From contig CM070919.1 of the NCBI GenBank assembly GCA_036417435.1, positions 33,968,318-34,032,317 of the forward strand: a DNA stretch of 64,000 nt, read 5' to 3'. The notes below the pieces were generated by a model. That model was not told the DNA's origin, did no database searches, and saw only the letters and a list, made by a program, of their open reading frames with translations. Positions 22,640 through 35,480 of the stretch are shown one piece after another. The translations under genes and the position numbers were made by a program. The stretch's first letter is position 1. Each line of letters starts with the position of its first letter. This DNA is from Inia geoffrensis (taxonomy: Eukaryota > Chordata > Mammalia > Artiodactyla > Iniidae).

Positions 22640-25600
22640 ATAATTAGCTTCTTAACATTATTTTTGCCTCTACTTAGAGCTATATTAAAAGAGAAGTCTG
22701 CTTTTGTCATACATTTTTGGATAATAATCATCCATTTTCAAGCCAGGTGAAACAAACTCTCTAAGCTACTACCACAGTAGAAAACCTCTGGGGCTTTGTA
22801 TACAAATGTGGGACTTAAAATTCCTTTGTTTCTCAGAAAATCATCTAACAGAAATATACTCCTGGTTGATTGCTCTCACTGTATCTTTCAGACTCCAATG
22901 ATAATCTCATTGAATGCTTAGTAACCACACTGATGAAAAAGTTGTCCACAAAGAGAAGTAGGAACCTTTGAATATTTATTCATTGACTCACGTAATAACA
23001 GTTAAGAATGTGTGAATTACAATCAAGCTGTTATACCAATGCTAACATCGGTTTCTTTCCAGAAAGTTTCTGTTCCTTAGCCAGGAAATCATGAGGGAAC
23101 AAACAACCTGGTGAAACTAAGCAATTGTTCTTACTGTCCCATCTCAGGCAAACTAATACAGATTCAATTTCATGTGCCCTGTCTCGAAGTTGAGAGTACT
23201 TATGTCAGTTTTTGTCTTTTAAGGATTTATTGAATTTAAGTTAAAACATCATCATGCTAGTTCAACAATGTGTGGATAGAGCAAAAATAGATTTTGGTGA
23301 GTTGATACATGAACAATATCTTATGCATAGTGATGTAGAGGAGAATGGACATATACTTTGTCAGAAAGCTTCTGGTATGTGTTTACCCTTTGTATCATAT
23401 CTAATGTTCTATAAATTGATAGGCATACATTTTATCTTTAAACATATATGTAATATATAAAAAGAAAGATTAACACTTTCATACTTTATATTTTTAACTA
23501 GATCTCTTTACCAAAAGCACTGTGCTTCCTTATTGTAGGTGCAGTTTGTTTCTTTTTTTAATTCGAAGAAAATCTGCCTTTGATTTTTACTACTCTTGGT
23601 CATAGACAGAGCTCAGTGGGAATTGAAGTATTGATACTCTACAAGTAAAAGCCAAACTCTACATCCAAAGAAACACTGTTCTTTGTGTAAAGCTTAACTA
23701 ATACCCCTGGTGTTCTTTACTCCTTAGTTCCTTCCATTTTTCATTCATAATCATAAAATAATTGTTGTAAACTCATAAAATTATGTGCTTTGGTGATGAC
23801 AAGCAAATCATGTTTGTTAATTACATGTTACGGCTACAGTTTTTTATTTTATCCTTTGTAAGTGTTTTAGTTGTAACTAGAGAATTATCTTCATAAAAAA
23901 GTAAGATTAACAGTGCTTGGATTAATATTATTATTAATATATATTAATATGTATTAATGTATAATTAATAATACATATCTGTAGGCACTTAGTAGAGAGA
24001 ATAATAGCCATTAAAATGTAAAACTTTTTCAGATGGCTAAATATCCAGTCTATGTTTATGACATATTTGACAATCACATTAACCAGAGCACTTTGAAAAA
24101 ATCTACTCCTATTTAGTATTAAGTAAAAAAAAAATTAAGACTACCAAATAGTATGGATGGCAAGATTCTGATGTTAAAATACGGTAATAATTGTATCTGT
24201 TAAGTACAAATAGTGAACAGAATTTTTACCAAAATGTTAACAATGATTGTCTCTGGATAATGAGCTTTTGATAAATTTTATCTTTTTAAATGACATCCCT
24301 GTTTTTCCTTGAAAATATATTATTGTCATAAAAAATGATCAAAGGAAAATATTCCTCTGTTGAATTCTACAAGAATTAACATGTTACAGCTACCTTAAAA
24401 TGTTGTAGCAGGGACAGAATTTTTATTCTTGAAAACTAAGAGTGTCATTTAAAATATTCATATATGTATTGTAGACGAATAACTTTATCCAGGGTAAGGA
24501 TTTTACCCTTTGACAGGACAAATATATTACTTACAAGTTATTGTTATTTTACTTCCTATAACACGATTTTTGTGATGCACTGAAAAAAGGGGCTCCAACA
24601 AGTCGTCCTGGGGAAAGGAAATAATGTAGGTCCTGCTGCTGATATTAAAGATGAATTTCTTTTCTAAGGTCAGGATGAGTAATAAGCAGTTATGCCATTC
24701 AGGGTTGAGTTTAAAAATACTTGGTGTTTATGTGACCTTCCATGGGTAGTTTAGTATATTTATAAATATTTGCCATTTGTTTGCCTTTTGTCATTGACTA
24801 AGGATTGACCTATGTCACTTGTCACTGACACCTAACACCAAAATGAATTGAAATTCTGCCTTTAGAAATAGGTTTCCTTGATAACTGTGACATTTATAAA
24901 TGGGCCTTTAAAGACTGCACTTTTTCTTTACACTTTGTTTCAATTTCCTGTCACTCTCAAGTGGAGATTTTTATAATACTAAATATATCACATCTCTCCA
25001 AGATCATTTCTCTGGCTCTAAGCGTCTGGTATGCACTTCATCTCTGCAGGAATCTCTATTTACTTTCTCCCCCTTCAACTTACAACAAAGTGTATATAAA
25101 AGCACTCTCAGGACAGGATATGACATTCCTTTTTAAAAAACAACTGGAGTTATAATGAACCATTGGTTTTAACATTCAAGTTAATTAGAAGGCTTATCAT
25201 GATGTAGATTTTGAAGATAAGCCATTTTCAGAAAATGTGAGCCTCAGCCTGTTTTCTTTGTGTTGTGATATAGAAGTTTAGACAGAGGCAACTATTTAAT
25301 TGGTCTTGTCAGTATTTAAGCTACAGCTTACCTACAGTTCTTTTTTCTCTCCATCCTGTCTAGAATGGCTTTTATCCATCTTATTTTCTCTTTTCCTTTT
25401 GTGAAGGAATTTATGGCAACTTTAAGCTTTTCTCTGCTATGTGAATTATGTAGCTTACTGCCGTCATTTTTGCACTTTCTGCTTTTTATTTTAAACATCT
25501 TTGTAATTTTTTATAGTCTAGTATTTTTCATGAATACAGACAACTGAGGTACTCTTCACACAGTTATACAAGCTTAAGAATTTTTTTCTCATGTCACAAA

Positions 25601-26800
25601 TAAGCTTCTTATCACAGTCTCCATAACAAGTCAGAATGAGGAATTAAAATATTAAAGAAAGGAAAATCCCGATTTGGGAAATTGGTCACAATTTCATTTT
25701 GAAAAACTTGACGTAAAATAAATTTGCATTTTGTCTCATGTATGTTTCAACGTACTGACACTATTACTGAACAAAAATGCCAGTTTCCAAAATAACTAAA
25801 CCAATTAAACCAGCATACTTCATTCAGGGTTTTAATTATACATTTTAGTCCATTCTTCAGTTTATTACGTTCCTTTTAATATGTATAGTACAGCACTGCT
25901 ATCACAAGAAGATAACGTCTGGAACTTAAATGTCCATTGGGCACAACTATCGGCATTTTTCCTCTGCTGAGGTCGTGAACCCAATTAATCCTCATTGCAG
26001 AAAGGATAAAGGAAATACCAGTGATCATACACACTAAATGTTATCCAAATCTAATCTGACAGTCATTGCTGATTGAACTTGGGATATACCCTGAAGCCGA
26101 AGAAAGGAATCTTAGCAAGCATACAGATTTCTCTGTATTTTACTAATAGCTACTCCAAATGTTCTTGAGAATCAGCAAAAATGGAACTGTAAACATACCC
26201 GTGAGATTAATTTTTACTGCATAGACTATACTGAGGTGAATATCTGAAAGTATTTCATGATTTTATAGGAGAAAACACAAAATCTTTACTAAAAAAAAAA
26301 AACTTGCCTGTGTTTCTCTGACATCCTTTATATGGAATTGATAACCCATGGAATAAAATGTTAATAAGTTCATCCTAGTAGATGGTTAATATTTTTCCTT
26401 TCCATATTTTCAGTAAAGAGGGATCCTAATGATATGTCTAATTCCAGCTTTTCACATGGTTCTTGGATCATGTTAAACTGTCAATAAATGTTTGCTGAGC
26501 TTTATATAATTATATATTTATATATACATAATAGTTTATATATACATAATATGTATATATTTATATGTACATAACAGTTGCAATTATAATTTATATATAA
26601 CTATATACCTACTATTTTTGTATATTTCTTCATATTATTATGAATTTTTCATAACCATAATCTCTAGTATGACTGTCAAATCTATGTCTTTTTTTGTGGT
26701 TTTCTTAATCTACAGTCTGTATGTTGGAATATATACTAAAACATATTACACCTAGGATTAAACTATATACTTCATACGTAACCTGTCAAAACTAAACTAA
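22640..26800. other. Repeat-poor AT-rich DNA
   Basis: No gene or clear interspersed repeat is recognised over about 4 kb. Low-complexity patches lie at 23925-23985 (TTAATATTA-like, partly self-complementary) and 26505-26600 (TATATA/TACATA-like). A weak L1-3'-end-like phrase occurs near 24225-24290 ('aaaatgttaacaatgattgt' then 'ctctggataatgag'). Confidence 0.45.
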
Positions 26801-26839
26801 AGTGCTTTCTCACTAGAATTTACTCATCCTACTCTATTT

Positions 26840-27480
26840 CAATCTTACTTGTACAGAATCTGCCAGTCGTCCAAAGTGACAATGAAAAAGTCATTTTAGA
26901 TGCTTCCTTTTTCTTCCCAATTCATATCTAATTATTTACCAGATCTTCTCTGTTCTAATTCCCAAATATTTCTCAAGTTTCTCTGCCCCTACATCACTTA
27001 CTGAAGGTTAATCACCCCTTTCCTGGATTCCTGTACCATCCTCCTAGAACCTTTTCCCATTTACAGCCTAGGCATCCTCAGCTGGTCCTCTTCACAGAAG
27101 CTCTGAATTGCTTTCTAAAATATTATATTAGCCATTACTTCACCACTCCTTAAAAGACAAAAGTAGCTTCTTTTCTTCTAGAGGACAAAATTAGAACTTT
27201 ATAACACAGCCTACAAGGCCCATCATAACCTGGCTCCTGTCCCTTTCTCTAGTTAATCTATAAGCATCTCAAGGTTTTCATACATCCTCAACAAGCTCCT
27301 TATATACTGCCTTTTCTCTGGTGGGCAGTCCTGGATGATGTTAACATATTGTGCAAAGGTCTTGACACTTGTACCATCTCCACTGGGCCTTATTGTCCCC
27401 AAATTTCTATTCCAGTCTCCAAATACCTTGCCTTAGTATTCCTCATCAGTCTTTGATTTTACGGTGTATTGTGTGTAGAG
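26840..27480 (+). repeat. L2 LINE, sense
   Basis: The phrase 'cctacaaggcccatcataac' then 'ctggctcctgtccctttctc' is a hallmark of the L2 3' region, and the following text up to about 27460 continues in L2 style. No frame is intact. Confidence 0.6.
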
Positions 27481-27539
27481 TGAGATTTCAGAAAATCTAT
27501 CAGAGAATCAGCGCCTGGGAGGCTAAAAGCTGAACAGAT

Positions 27540-29100
27540 ATTTCAAAATTTTCTTTGTTGGAGAAATATTAAGACTCTGGTCCAGACAGAATGGAAAGAC
27601 CTTTAAGAATATTTCAGGTATTCATTTGAAAGACTACATCATAGGAGTGAGTACTATGCCTTAAGAATAAGTTCTCTTCTCTAGGATTAAGATAAAAATC
27701 GGATATAGGCGTACCCTAACAAAACCCATATCCAAAGTTTAAGAGGATCAAGGACATCCACTAATAATTTGACTGCCTGCCGAAACAGAATATGTCATTA
27801 TTTAGAGAAAGTTAAATGTCAGAGGATCTATTGAGGTGCTCACTTCGGCAGCACATATATTAAAATTGGAACGATATAGAGAAGATTAGAGAAGCTATTG
27901 AGTATCGTTCATAATATATAGTGTAAATTTAAAAATTACTAGACAAGGAAAGAAATAGGAAAAATCAATCAGTAACCTAAAGGTAAGACAGTAATTAACA
28001 AGAGATTTAATAGATGATTCAAATATTAAAATGAACAGGCAAAGATTTCAAACAAGTGTAACTAATATGTAAATAATTTAGAAGAGAGGCAATATGGATA
28101 AAAAGAAGTATTAACAACAGAATCCTAGAATCCGTACCATCTAATCCAGCAAACCTTTTAGAAGTGCACAATCCTACTTGAAATGCAGAACACATTAATT
28201 TAACACCAAATGCACCTAGCTAAAGGTAGGATTCAAAAATTCGAATGCAGTTAAATTAAGAAAAAAAATTTGAACTAAAGCACAGAGAGAAAAACATGAA
28301 AATAAGAGAAAAAAGCACTAATATACTGTAGAGAATCAAATTATCTAACATGATGTAAGTGAAGTCTTAGGAAGAGAAGAGAGCAGTAATGAGATAAAAA
28401 CAATACTTGAGGGAAAGTCTCAAAACCTGGTGAAAGATTTCCCCCTCTTCGGCTCACTGATTGAAAAAAGTCATCAAACTTCCAGCAGAATAAGTATAAA
28501 TAAAACTTCCCCCAGATATGTTGTAGGAAAGTACTAAAAAAAATTAGACCAACAGCAGGAAGGTCAGGTGACTTCTCAATAGAAATTACAGAAACTAGAA
28601 GATAATAAAATGGAATCTTTAAAGTTATGAAAGGGGAGAGAAACAGTTAATAGAATTCTATACGCAGTGAATATATTTTTGAAAACTGAAGCAAAATAAA
28701 GACGCTATGAGAAGCAAAACCTTAGACTTCATCACTAACAGACCCAAAGTATGATAAATACTAAAAACAAGTCTTTTGAAAGCATGGAAATATAGCAAGG
28801 AATGAACATCATTAGATACTATATGTATATGAGTAAATTTATAAGAGCATAGACTATTTAAAGCAATAATAATAAATACAATAAGAATAATGTGTTGGTT
28901 TATAAGTTATTTAGAAGTAAAATATATGAAAGGGACCAAAAAGGCAGGAGGATGCTAAATGCAATTAAAACATGATATCATTTTGTGCAATGTTTGAGTT
29001 GTGGAAAAGTATTAGTTTCATACAGACTAAAGTAAGTTAAACATGATTTTGTAATTCCTATTGTAAACCACCAATAAGGCAACATTAAAAACTATAGCAA
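27540..29100 (+). repeat. Decayed HAL1/L1, sense, holding a U6 copy
   Basis: HAL1/L1-style sense text includes 'aaaaattactagacaaggaa', 'acttctcaatagaaattaca', 'gaattctatacgcagtgaat' and 'gaagcaaaataaagacgcta'. The element is heavily decayed. A truncated U6 snRNA copy is inserted at 27836-27894. The region 29100-29490 holds nothing I can name. Confidence 0.6.
27836..27894 (+). pseudogene. 3'-truncated U6 snRNA retropseudogene
   Basis: Positions 27836-27889 match the first 54 nt of the highly conserved U6 snRNA (GTGCTC-CTTCGGCAGCAC...GAAGATTAG) with three substitutions that I can count, at U6 positions 7, 25 and 42. The rest of U6, including the 3' stem and U tail, is absent. A perfect 8-bp direct repeat CTATTGAG flanks the piece (27828-27835 and 27895-27902), as expected of target-site duplications from reverse-transcribed insertion. 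There is no poly(A) tail. U6 relies on an upstream promoter, and none of its parts are recognisable here, so this is a dead copy. Confidence 0.9.
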
Positions 29101-29499
29101 AAAGCTAATATAAGCAATTAAAATAATAAAAATATGATTACTATTCAATGAGATAGAAAAAGAGGCATAAAAGAACTAAGACCACATGGGACCAATAGCA
29201 AACAATCAGCAAGATGTCAGGTAGTCCTAGGAAAGGTACTTGTGGGTATTTGTGGAAGCTGGCAATATTATATTTCTTAACATGGGAGGTTCACTATAGA
29301 TTTCTATTTGGTATATATTTTGGTTTACAATTTTAAAGAAAGGTAAATAACAAACAGACCATCTAGTGTATCTGGATCCACATTCATCCACAGCCACAAT
29401 CATCTAGCTCCGAATAGCAAAACCCCCAATTAAAGGGGGCATGACCCTCTAAGGTGATCCATTCCTCAATAGGCCTGCTTCCTATTAATTTATTGCCTA

Positions 29500-29500
<1 letters not shown>

Positions 29501-29536
<36 letters not shown>

Positions 29537-29728
29537 TCGGTACGCGGGACTCTCACTGTTGTGGCCTCTCCCGTTGCAGAGCACAGGCTCCGGACGCGCA
29601 GGCTCAGTGGCCACGGCTCACGGGCCCAGCCGCTCCGCGGCATGTGGGATCTTCCCGGACCAGGGCACGAACCCGAGTCCCCTGCATCGGCAGGTGGACT
29701 CTCAACCACTGCACCACCAGGGAAGCCC
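29501..29728 (-). repeat. CHR SINE with perfect 15-bp TSD
   Basis: Antisense CHR SINE: a long poly(T) run, then the GC-rich body, then the tRNA-like head ending in 'accaccagggaagccc'. The 15-bp direct repeat TATTGCCTATCTTTT lies at 29491-29505 and 29729-29743. Open frames on both strands at 29384-29839 are readings of this SINE. Confidence 0.95.
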
Positions 29729-29985
29729 TATTGCCTATCTTTTATGATAGATTTTCTGGTCTTTTTCCTAAACCCTCCACTCCATGAAACTCATAACCCC
29801 TTGTTTTCTTCTAAACTTCTTCATGAAACCAATTACTAATAAAATGACAGCAGCCCTTCCTAGATTTGCTTGCTTCCTCACTTCAGTAGTTGACTTCACT
29901 GAACACTGATGACATGGACACAGAAACTACATCACCTACTGGTACTAAATGAGGAATAAGTGACTAGTGGTCATTTTTCTAAGTA

Positions 29986-29987
<2 letters not shown>

Positions 29988-30014
<27 letters not shown>
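29988..30014. repeat. Poly(T) run without attached element
   Basis: A run of about 27 T is flanked by 'aagtag' and 'aattcag'. No retroelement body is attached and I find no direct repeat around it. Confidence 0.8.
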
Positions 30015-30018
<4 letters not shown>

Positions 30019-30089
30019 CAGAGATCTTAAATCCTCACCCAAAGCAGTTGGTGGGATGGCAGAATCATATACATAAGTCAGTATAGTGG

Positions 30090-30260
30090 TGATGATGATG
30101 CTAACAGTTGTTGACTCTTTCACTTGCCCTAGGCCACATATGGTTGGTGGTTGGATAGAAGCAGTACAATTCCTCAGTCCTCCCTGGAGTCCTCTGGGGT
30201 GTACTGGCGTTGCCCCCATTTTATAGATGAGGAAAGTAAGACACAAAGAAATGGAGACTG
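30090..30260 (-). repeat. Probable MIR SINE, antisense
   Basis: The phrase 'ccattttatagatgaggaaa' followed by 'gtaagacacaaagaaatgg' is the diagnostic antisense MIR core. The 5' limit is uncertain. From 30260 to 31525 I see no nameable feature. Confidence 0.5.
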
Positions 30261-31529
30261 CACAGAATGTAAGTGCCTTAATTAAATAAACGAAATTACA
30301 TCAGGGTAAAGGCATATAGTCTTTATCAGGGAGCTTTTTACATTGTACATATGCCATCTTAATATTTATAAAATAAATGTACTTGTATGAAGCAATGTTA
30401 TTGAAAAATTTGTTATATTAAAATATAAAATGAAAAGGCATTTTATAAGGTTATATGTTGAATAACTAATGTGATTTGCATATTTGATTTTCCATATCAC
30501 ATTAGTGATAAAAGGAGGCTATAACCATAACAAGAAAAGGAAGAAGCTTGGTGCCTGTGCTTTTATCTGCACATCAGTTTGCCTGGATGTGTTGTTTTTC
30601 ATTGTAGATACTAGATATTTCTCTATACAAGAATTTTGGACTTGAGATTCTGTGGCTTTTATAAAATAATTCGATGGCTCAAAGGGGTAAAATGGAGTTT
30701 AGACAGAGAGAGAGTTGCAATTTAGACTATATGTCTTCCAAGTTGAATATCGAAGACATTTATTTTAATCATGAAATATCTCCTAGTCAAATTTCCCAAA
30801 GATAATCTTATGATTCATCTGGCTAAGATTTAAAACAAACTATTTGAAATGTATATCGCTAACTATACATTTAATCATTTTGGGGTTATCCATATTTTCT
30901 AAGAAGACTAAATAAGATGGTATGGAGAGGCTATAACTAAAGTAATAAATATATAACTGACATTTCTACTTTCAGCATAGTTTAATTTAGATAAACTTGA
31001 CCTTATTAGATTGAGAAAAAGAGATTATGGACTCATACTCAGTCTTGCTAAGATTTCAAATTTTAGGGGAAGAAGAAATGATATATGGGGAGGATGAAAT
31101 TATGAAATTAGCATATTCTTCTCTTTTCTCTGAAATATGACAGAAAAGGGCAAGTTGAGTGTGAATGTGTGTGTATGGGAGTGGGGAGAACTCCAGACGC
31201 CTCATCTGCTTAAAATGTGAGAGGTTAAATGTGAAGTTAGTTATCAAAGTATCAGAAATTCTGGGCCCGAGAGGACAAAAGTGAATTATTGCTGGTAGCT
31301 GCTGTGATAGAAACTCAGCCAGGAGTCCCCCCTCACCCTGCCTCACTTCCCAGCTCTAAGTGCCCCTCTGTCTGCAAGTGCACAACCCAGGTATAGCCAA
31401 GCTGATCTTTTAGTTAGAAAGTAAAGTCATACCAGGTCTGGGGAAACAGAAGCTGACCTCTCCTTCCGGAGAAGAAAATAAAAGACAAATGAAGAAGGGA
31501 GAATACAGGCTCAGCACCTCCATCACCAC

Positions 31530-31720
31530 AATCTAATTTTAGAACACTTTCATTCCCCAGAGGAAGCCGTAGTCATTAGCCTCCAGCCCCTGGTTGCAGG
31601 CTACTTCTAATCCACTTTTTTATCCCTATAGATTTACCAATTGTGGGCAATTCATGTCAGTGAAATTTTGTTTTATATGGTCTTTGAATTGTAAACTTTA
31701 AAAGGGAAAACTCTATAGTA
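31530..31720 (-). repeat. Old L1 3'-region fragment
   Basis: Antisense L1M text is clear: 'aattttagaacactttcatt', 'ccagaggaagccgtagtcat', 'ctacttctaatccacttttt' and 'ccctatagatttaccaatt'. It is related to the fragment at 3.5 kb. Confidence 0.6.
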
Positions 31721-32673
31721 TTTGGATCATATCTTTGTGAAACTTTTTTAAAAATAGGGCATGTCATAGGGAAATGGCTAATGTCCACTCAAAGACAAGC
31801 TTGAGGTGTTCTGCGTTCCTCATCTGGGCGACTGGTTTCCCCTGAGATGGTTGGAAGCCCAGGAATTGGGACTTTCAGGAGTGTTCAGGTAGTAGTAGCT
31901 TCCTCACCCGAGCACAATTATCAGTTGGACATGAAAAATGGCAAACTCAGGTATTATCAACTCAAAATAGTTAATAGAAATTAAGTTTCTAGGGATCTTA
32001 TGAGCCTAAACAACTCAATCATTAAAAATAAATTATGTACCCATCAGATCCAAACAGAAAATTGAATGCCTCATCATCCTGTTCAGAATTTTATAAACCC
32101 ATGACTCCCATCTGGGGAATTGATTAGATTCTATCCACAGATACTCAAAGAAGCGACCTGTTTCTCTTCCCTTCAGAGATTCTGCTTTCAACACAAAACG
32201 ATAAATTGGTAGTTGTGAGACCTAGGATGTGAGGTGAATATTTTATTACATATAAAAATTTGGATATTTGATCCAACTCTTTGTATTGGTAACTTACTGT
32301 GTTCTAAGTTTGTTTTATGTGAAACTAAAAACCTCTGAAAGACAGACAACAAAAGTAAAAAATATTTATAAATGCATTTGGAACATTCTAAAGGAAATGT
32401 AAAAATAGGTTTGCAACTAAAATATGTAAATCAAAACGTAATAATTTATTTTATAAATTGGTTCTTACGGAACTTAGACACTGTGGTAAAATTATATGAC
32501 TACCAAAATTATCCCACTTGAGGATTTCAATCAAGTTTAGAAGTCTCTCATGATTCCTGATATTAATTTGATTACATGTACTGATATTTTAAAATCAGAT
32601 TTTAACAATCAGGATGACTCAATAGAAAGAAACATATATATATATATTTATATGCATATATATATTTATATGC

Positions 32674-32705
<32 letters not shown>

Positions 32706-34089
32706 TGTGTTTTTTTGAAAATTGGATCCTAACCCTAGCTAATGGTGGTAAAATATAAATAATGATATTAGTGCCTCTAAAACTAAAGCGTTAAATGAGA
32801 TTCCTAAGCAAACCTCAAAGGTCTGCTTTTGCCTCTTCAGTTTTATTCATTAAAGCTTTTTATGGCATATGTAAAACGTTATCTAAGCTATTAAGTATGT
32901 TATGTGTTTTTAAGTGTCTAGTTCCTACCATTGTGTCTTTTAAGATAAGTAATACTGTGGGCACATTCTAATTGTGACATCATTTGAACCAATTTGCTAG
33001 TAATTTAATTCCAAACATTTGGATAAAAACTCAATGTAGGTAATTACTAGTGAGAGTTTAAGTGGAGGACAAGGCCTTATTTTTATCTTCTCCTCTAGTT
33101 AAGTCTTTTCACATTAGAAATAAGCATTCCTTTCCCAATTCAAACCTTTGGGTACTTAGCAAATTAAAAAGATTGGGCCTCAAGTCAGAAAGAAGGATTA
33201 TGGAGAAATTGCTGAGTTTTGGGTTAGCATTTTCGTTTTTGAGGGTTTTTACATTTTGGGTTTGTTTTCCATTGAGATAATGGATGCTGAGTGCTGAGTC
33301 ACTTCCTGGCCCTCCGTTTAGGTGTCACCATATTTCCCTTATACTTCATTCTATGTCTCAGCATAGAATGAGCAAATATAGAAGATAATACAGCTTAAGA
33401 GCAATTTTGTTATGCTAAATTTTAACACAGTCCTTAGGCAACACCTTCCATCAGGGATTGTAAAAAAGTCGAAAATCCTAGATTCACTAGTACTTAGGAC
33501 AAAAAAAAAAAGCCCTAGAGCAGTGAAGCCCAATGGAAAAATAATGCAAAACACAATCACAAATGTAATCTCAGACATTCAGTAGTCATGTAAAGAAGTC
33601 AAAAGAAACAGGTGAAGATAATTTAAAAAATCTATTTAACCCAAGACGTGCAAAATATTATCTCTTTCAAATGTTGGTATAAAAATTATTGCTATTTTAC
33701 AGTTAATTTTTCATACTAATTCTTTCAAATCAAATTTGGACTAGGCACATTTCAAGCTGGACAAGGCATTTGTTGATTTTTCATCACTAAATGTGCATGG
33801 ACAAATTTTGCCATGAATGTGTTGTCTTCTTGGCCATCGTATTCTTAGAGTGAATATAGGTTTTGCAGAAAGTGGAATTAATGGGGATGGAGATTGTTGG
33901 GAAACAGCTAAAGTATCTTTGAGTTACTTAGAATGGTCTTTTCCCTAATTTCTTGCAGTAAGAAGGTGCTCTCTGTCTTTCTATTTGGACTCATCAGTGT
34001 GAATAAAAATGGGTATATAATGACCATCTTACATTTTTCCTGTGGCTGATCCATTCCCCTTTTAGACTCATTGGTTAAGAAAGTTCTTT
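31721..34089. other. Unique non-coding DNA with a (TA)n patch
   Basis: No gene or interspersed repeat is recognised over about 2.4 kb, apart from the TA-rich microsatellite listed separately. Confidence 0.45.
32632..32702. repeat. TA-rich microsatellite
   Basis: Alternating TA with two interspersed copies of a TTTATATGCATA-like motif. The repeat is probably length-variable. Confidence 0.9.
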
Positions 34090-34282
34090 GGGGCTTCCCT
34101 GGTGGCGCAGTGGTTGAGAGTCCGCCTGCCGATGCAGGGGACACGGGTTCGTGCCCTGGTCCGGGAAGATCCCACGTGCCGCGGAGCGGCTGGGCCCCGT
34201 GAGCCGTGGCCGCTGAGCCTGCGCGTGTGGAGCCTGTGCTCCACAACAGGAGAGGCCACAACAGTGAGAGGCCCGCGTACCA

Positions 34283-34312
<30 letters not shown>
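34090..34312 (+). repeat. CHR SINE with TSD
   Basis: Full-length sense CHR SINE beginning GGGGCTTCCCTGG with a long poly(A) tail. The direct repeat AAAGTTCTTT is present at 34080-34089 and 34311-34320. Body features match the copy at 22.4 kb. Open frames at 33908-34348 are readings through it. From 34321 to 34836 I see nothing nameable. Confidence 0.95.
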
Positions 34313-34316
<4 letters not shown>

Positions 34317-34836
34317 CTTTTTGTAATTTCACAACCCTCGACCATCATTTAGGATTTGACCATCACAAATCATGTATTATTTGTTAATTTGATTGTTTGA
34401 ATTACAAAGTGAAGTTAGGGGATGGTGAATCCAGTCTTATCAACTTTTAGCTGCCATGATATAGATCACTGAAATTTCAGAATCAACAAAAGGGCAGAAC
34501 CATGCGTTATGGCATCAAAAGCATGAAACATAGCCCTGAATTTTTTGTTAAATTAATACATAAATGGAGAAAGGTTTAAAAAGTGAATATGAGAAAAAAA
34601 ATGGGTTTGTTTTGCTTAGGGAATGGGAGAGGGAGGGATAAACAAATCTGCAGGGACATTTGCTTCCTATAGAAATGTCAGAGTTTTATGAAGGTTGACG
34701 ACTTCTGCTTTCTTAATTACAAGAGACATGCGGTTAACTGGAGTTGACTTTTAGAACAGAATCTTCAAATGGGAGTACACCTACCCTTGGAGGTACCCAG
34801 ACTTTCAGAACGATAGCCTGGAATGAATAGTTTTAG

Positions 34837-35480
34837 GGAATTCCGCCAATTCTATTACAGAATTGGTCGACTGGACTTGGGGTGGACTCCTAGCCCAGGC
34901 TGAGACCCCCGTGTCCCGGCCTGGGAGGTTCTTTCTCCAATTGGATTCACACAGCCAATGATGAAATCGATCCTGAGACTGAAAGAGCTCAAGCTTCATT
35001 CAATGGCCAAAGAATGGAGAAGTGGGAACCTAGTAAGAAAATCAATTTCTCAACCAAATTTGGGTGGAGACACCAAATATATAGGACGGTCTAGGTAAAA
35101 GTGAGTGGGAGGAATACTCCTGAGTTACCCGAGAGCAGAGGGGTGTTTGGATCCAGAGCTGATGCAACACTCCTTTTCAGTTCTTGTATGTGCATTTCTG
35201 GTTGTTGTCATGGCAGTTGTCAACTCTCATGGCTCTGGTGGCTGTGTCACTGAGCATGCTAATGCATGACAATGAGTATATAATGAGGCTCAAGGTCTGT
35301 GGGAAGTCAAATCTTCCACCATCTTGTGCCTAGATGGTTTTAACCAGTCAGTTCCTGGTTTTTTTCTCTTTGCAGCTTCCTCCTGAAACTTAGATAAGAT
35401 TAATTGGTTACCATTCGAGCGAGGGAGGGGCAGGAATATAATTCTAGGGCAACAGCCTTGGTAACAATTCCATTTACACA
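34837..35480 (-). repeat. Probable solo LTR of an endogenous retrovirus, antisense
   Basis: This block is richer in GC than its flanks and, read on the minus strand, has LTR-like order. A TATA-like 'cctatatatttggtg' lies near 35076-35090. About 80 bp downstream comes 'attgaatgaagcttgag', resembling a retroviral polyadenylation signal region (AATAAAGCTTG) with one change, near 34994-35010. A U5-like stretch with 'ggccgggacacggg' follows. No gag, pol or env reading is visible, so it would be a solo LTR. Exact ends and target duplications were not found, and the family is not identified. From 35480 to 36440 I see nothing nameable. Confidence 0.45.

Noticed and set aside
27836..27894. A working U6 snRNA gene
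   Set aside because: About half the RNA is missing and no promoter elements are recognisable upstream.
29988..30014. A second tail-only insertion at the T27 run
   Set aside because: No direct repeat could be found on its two sides, unlike the run at 40.78 kb.
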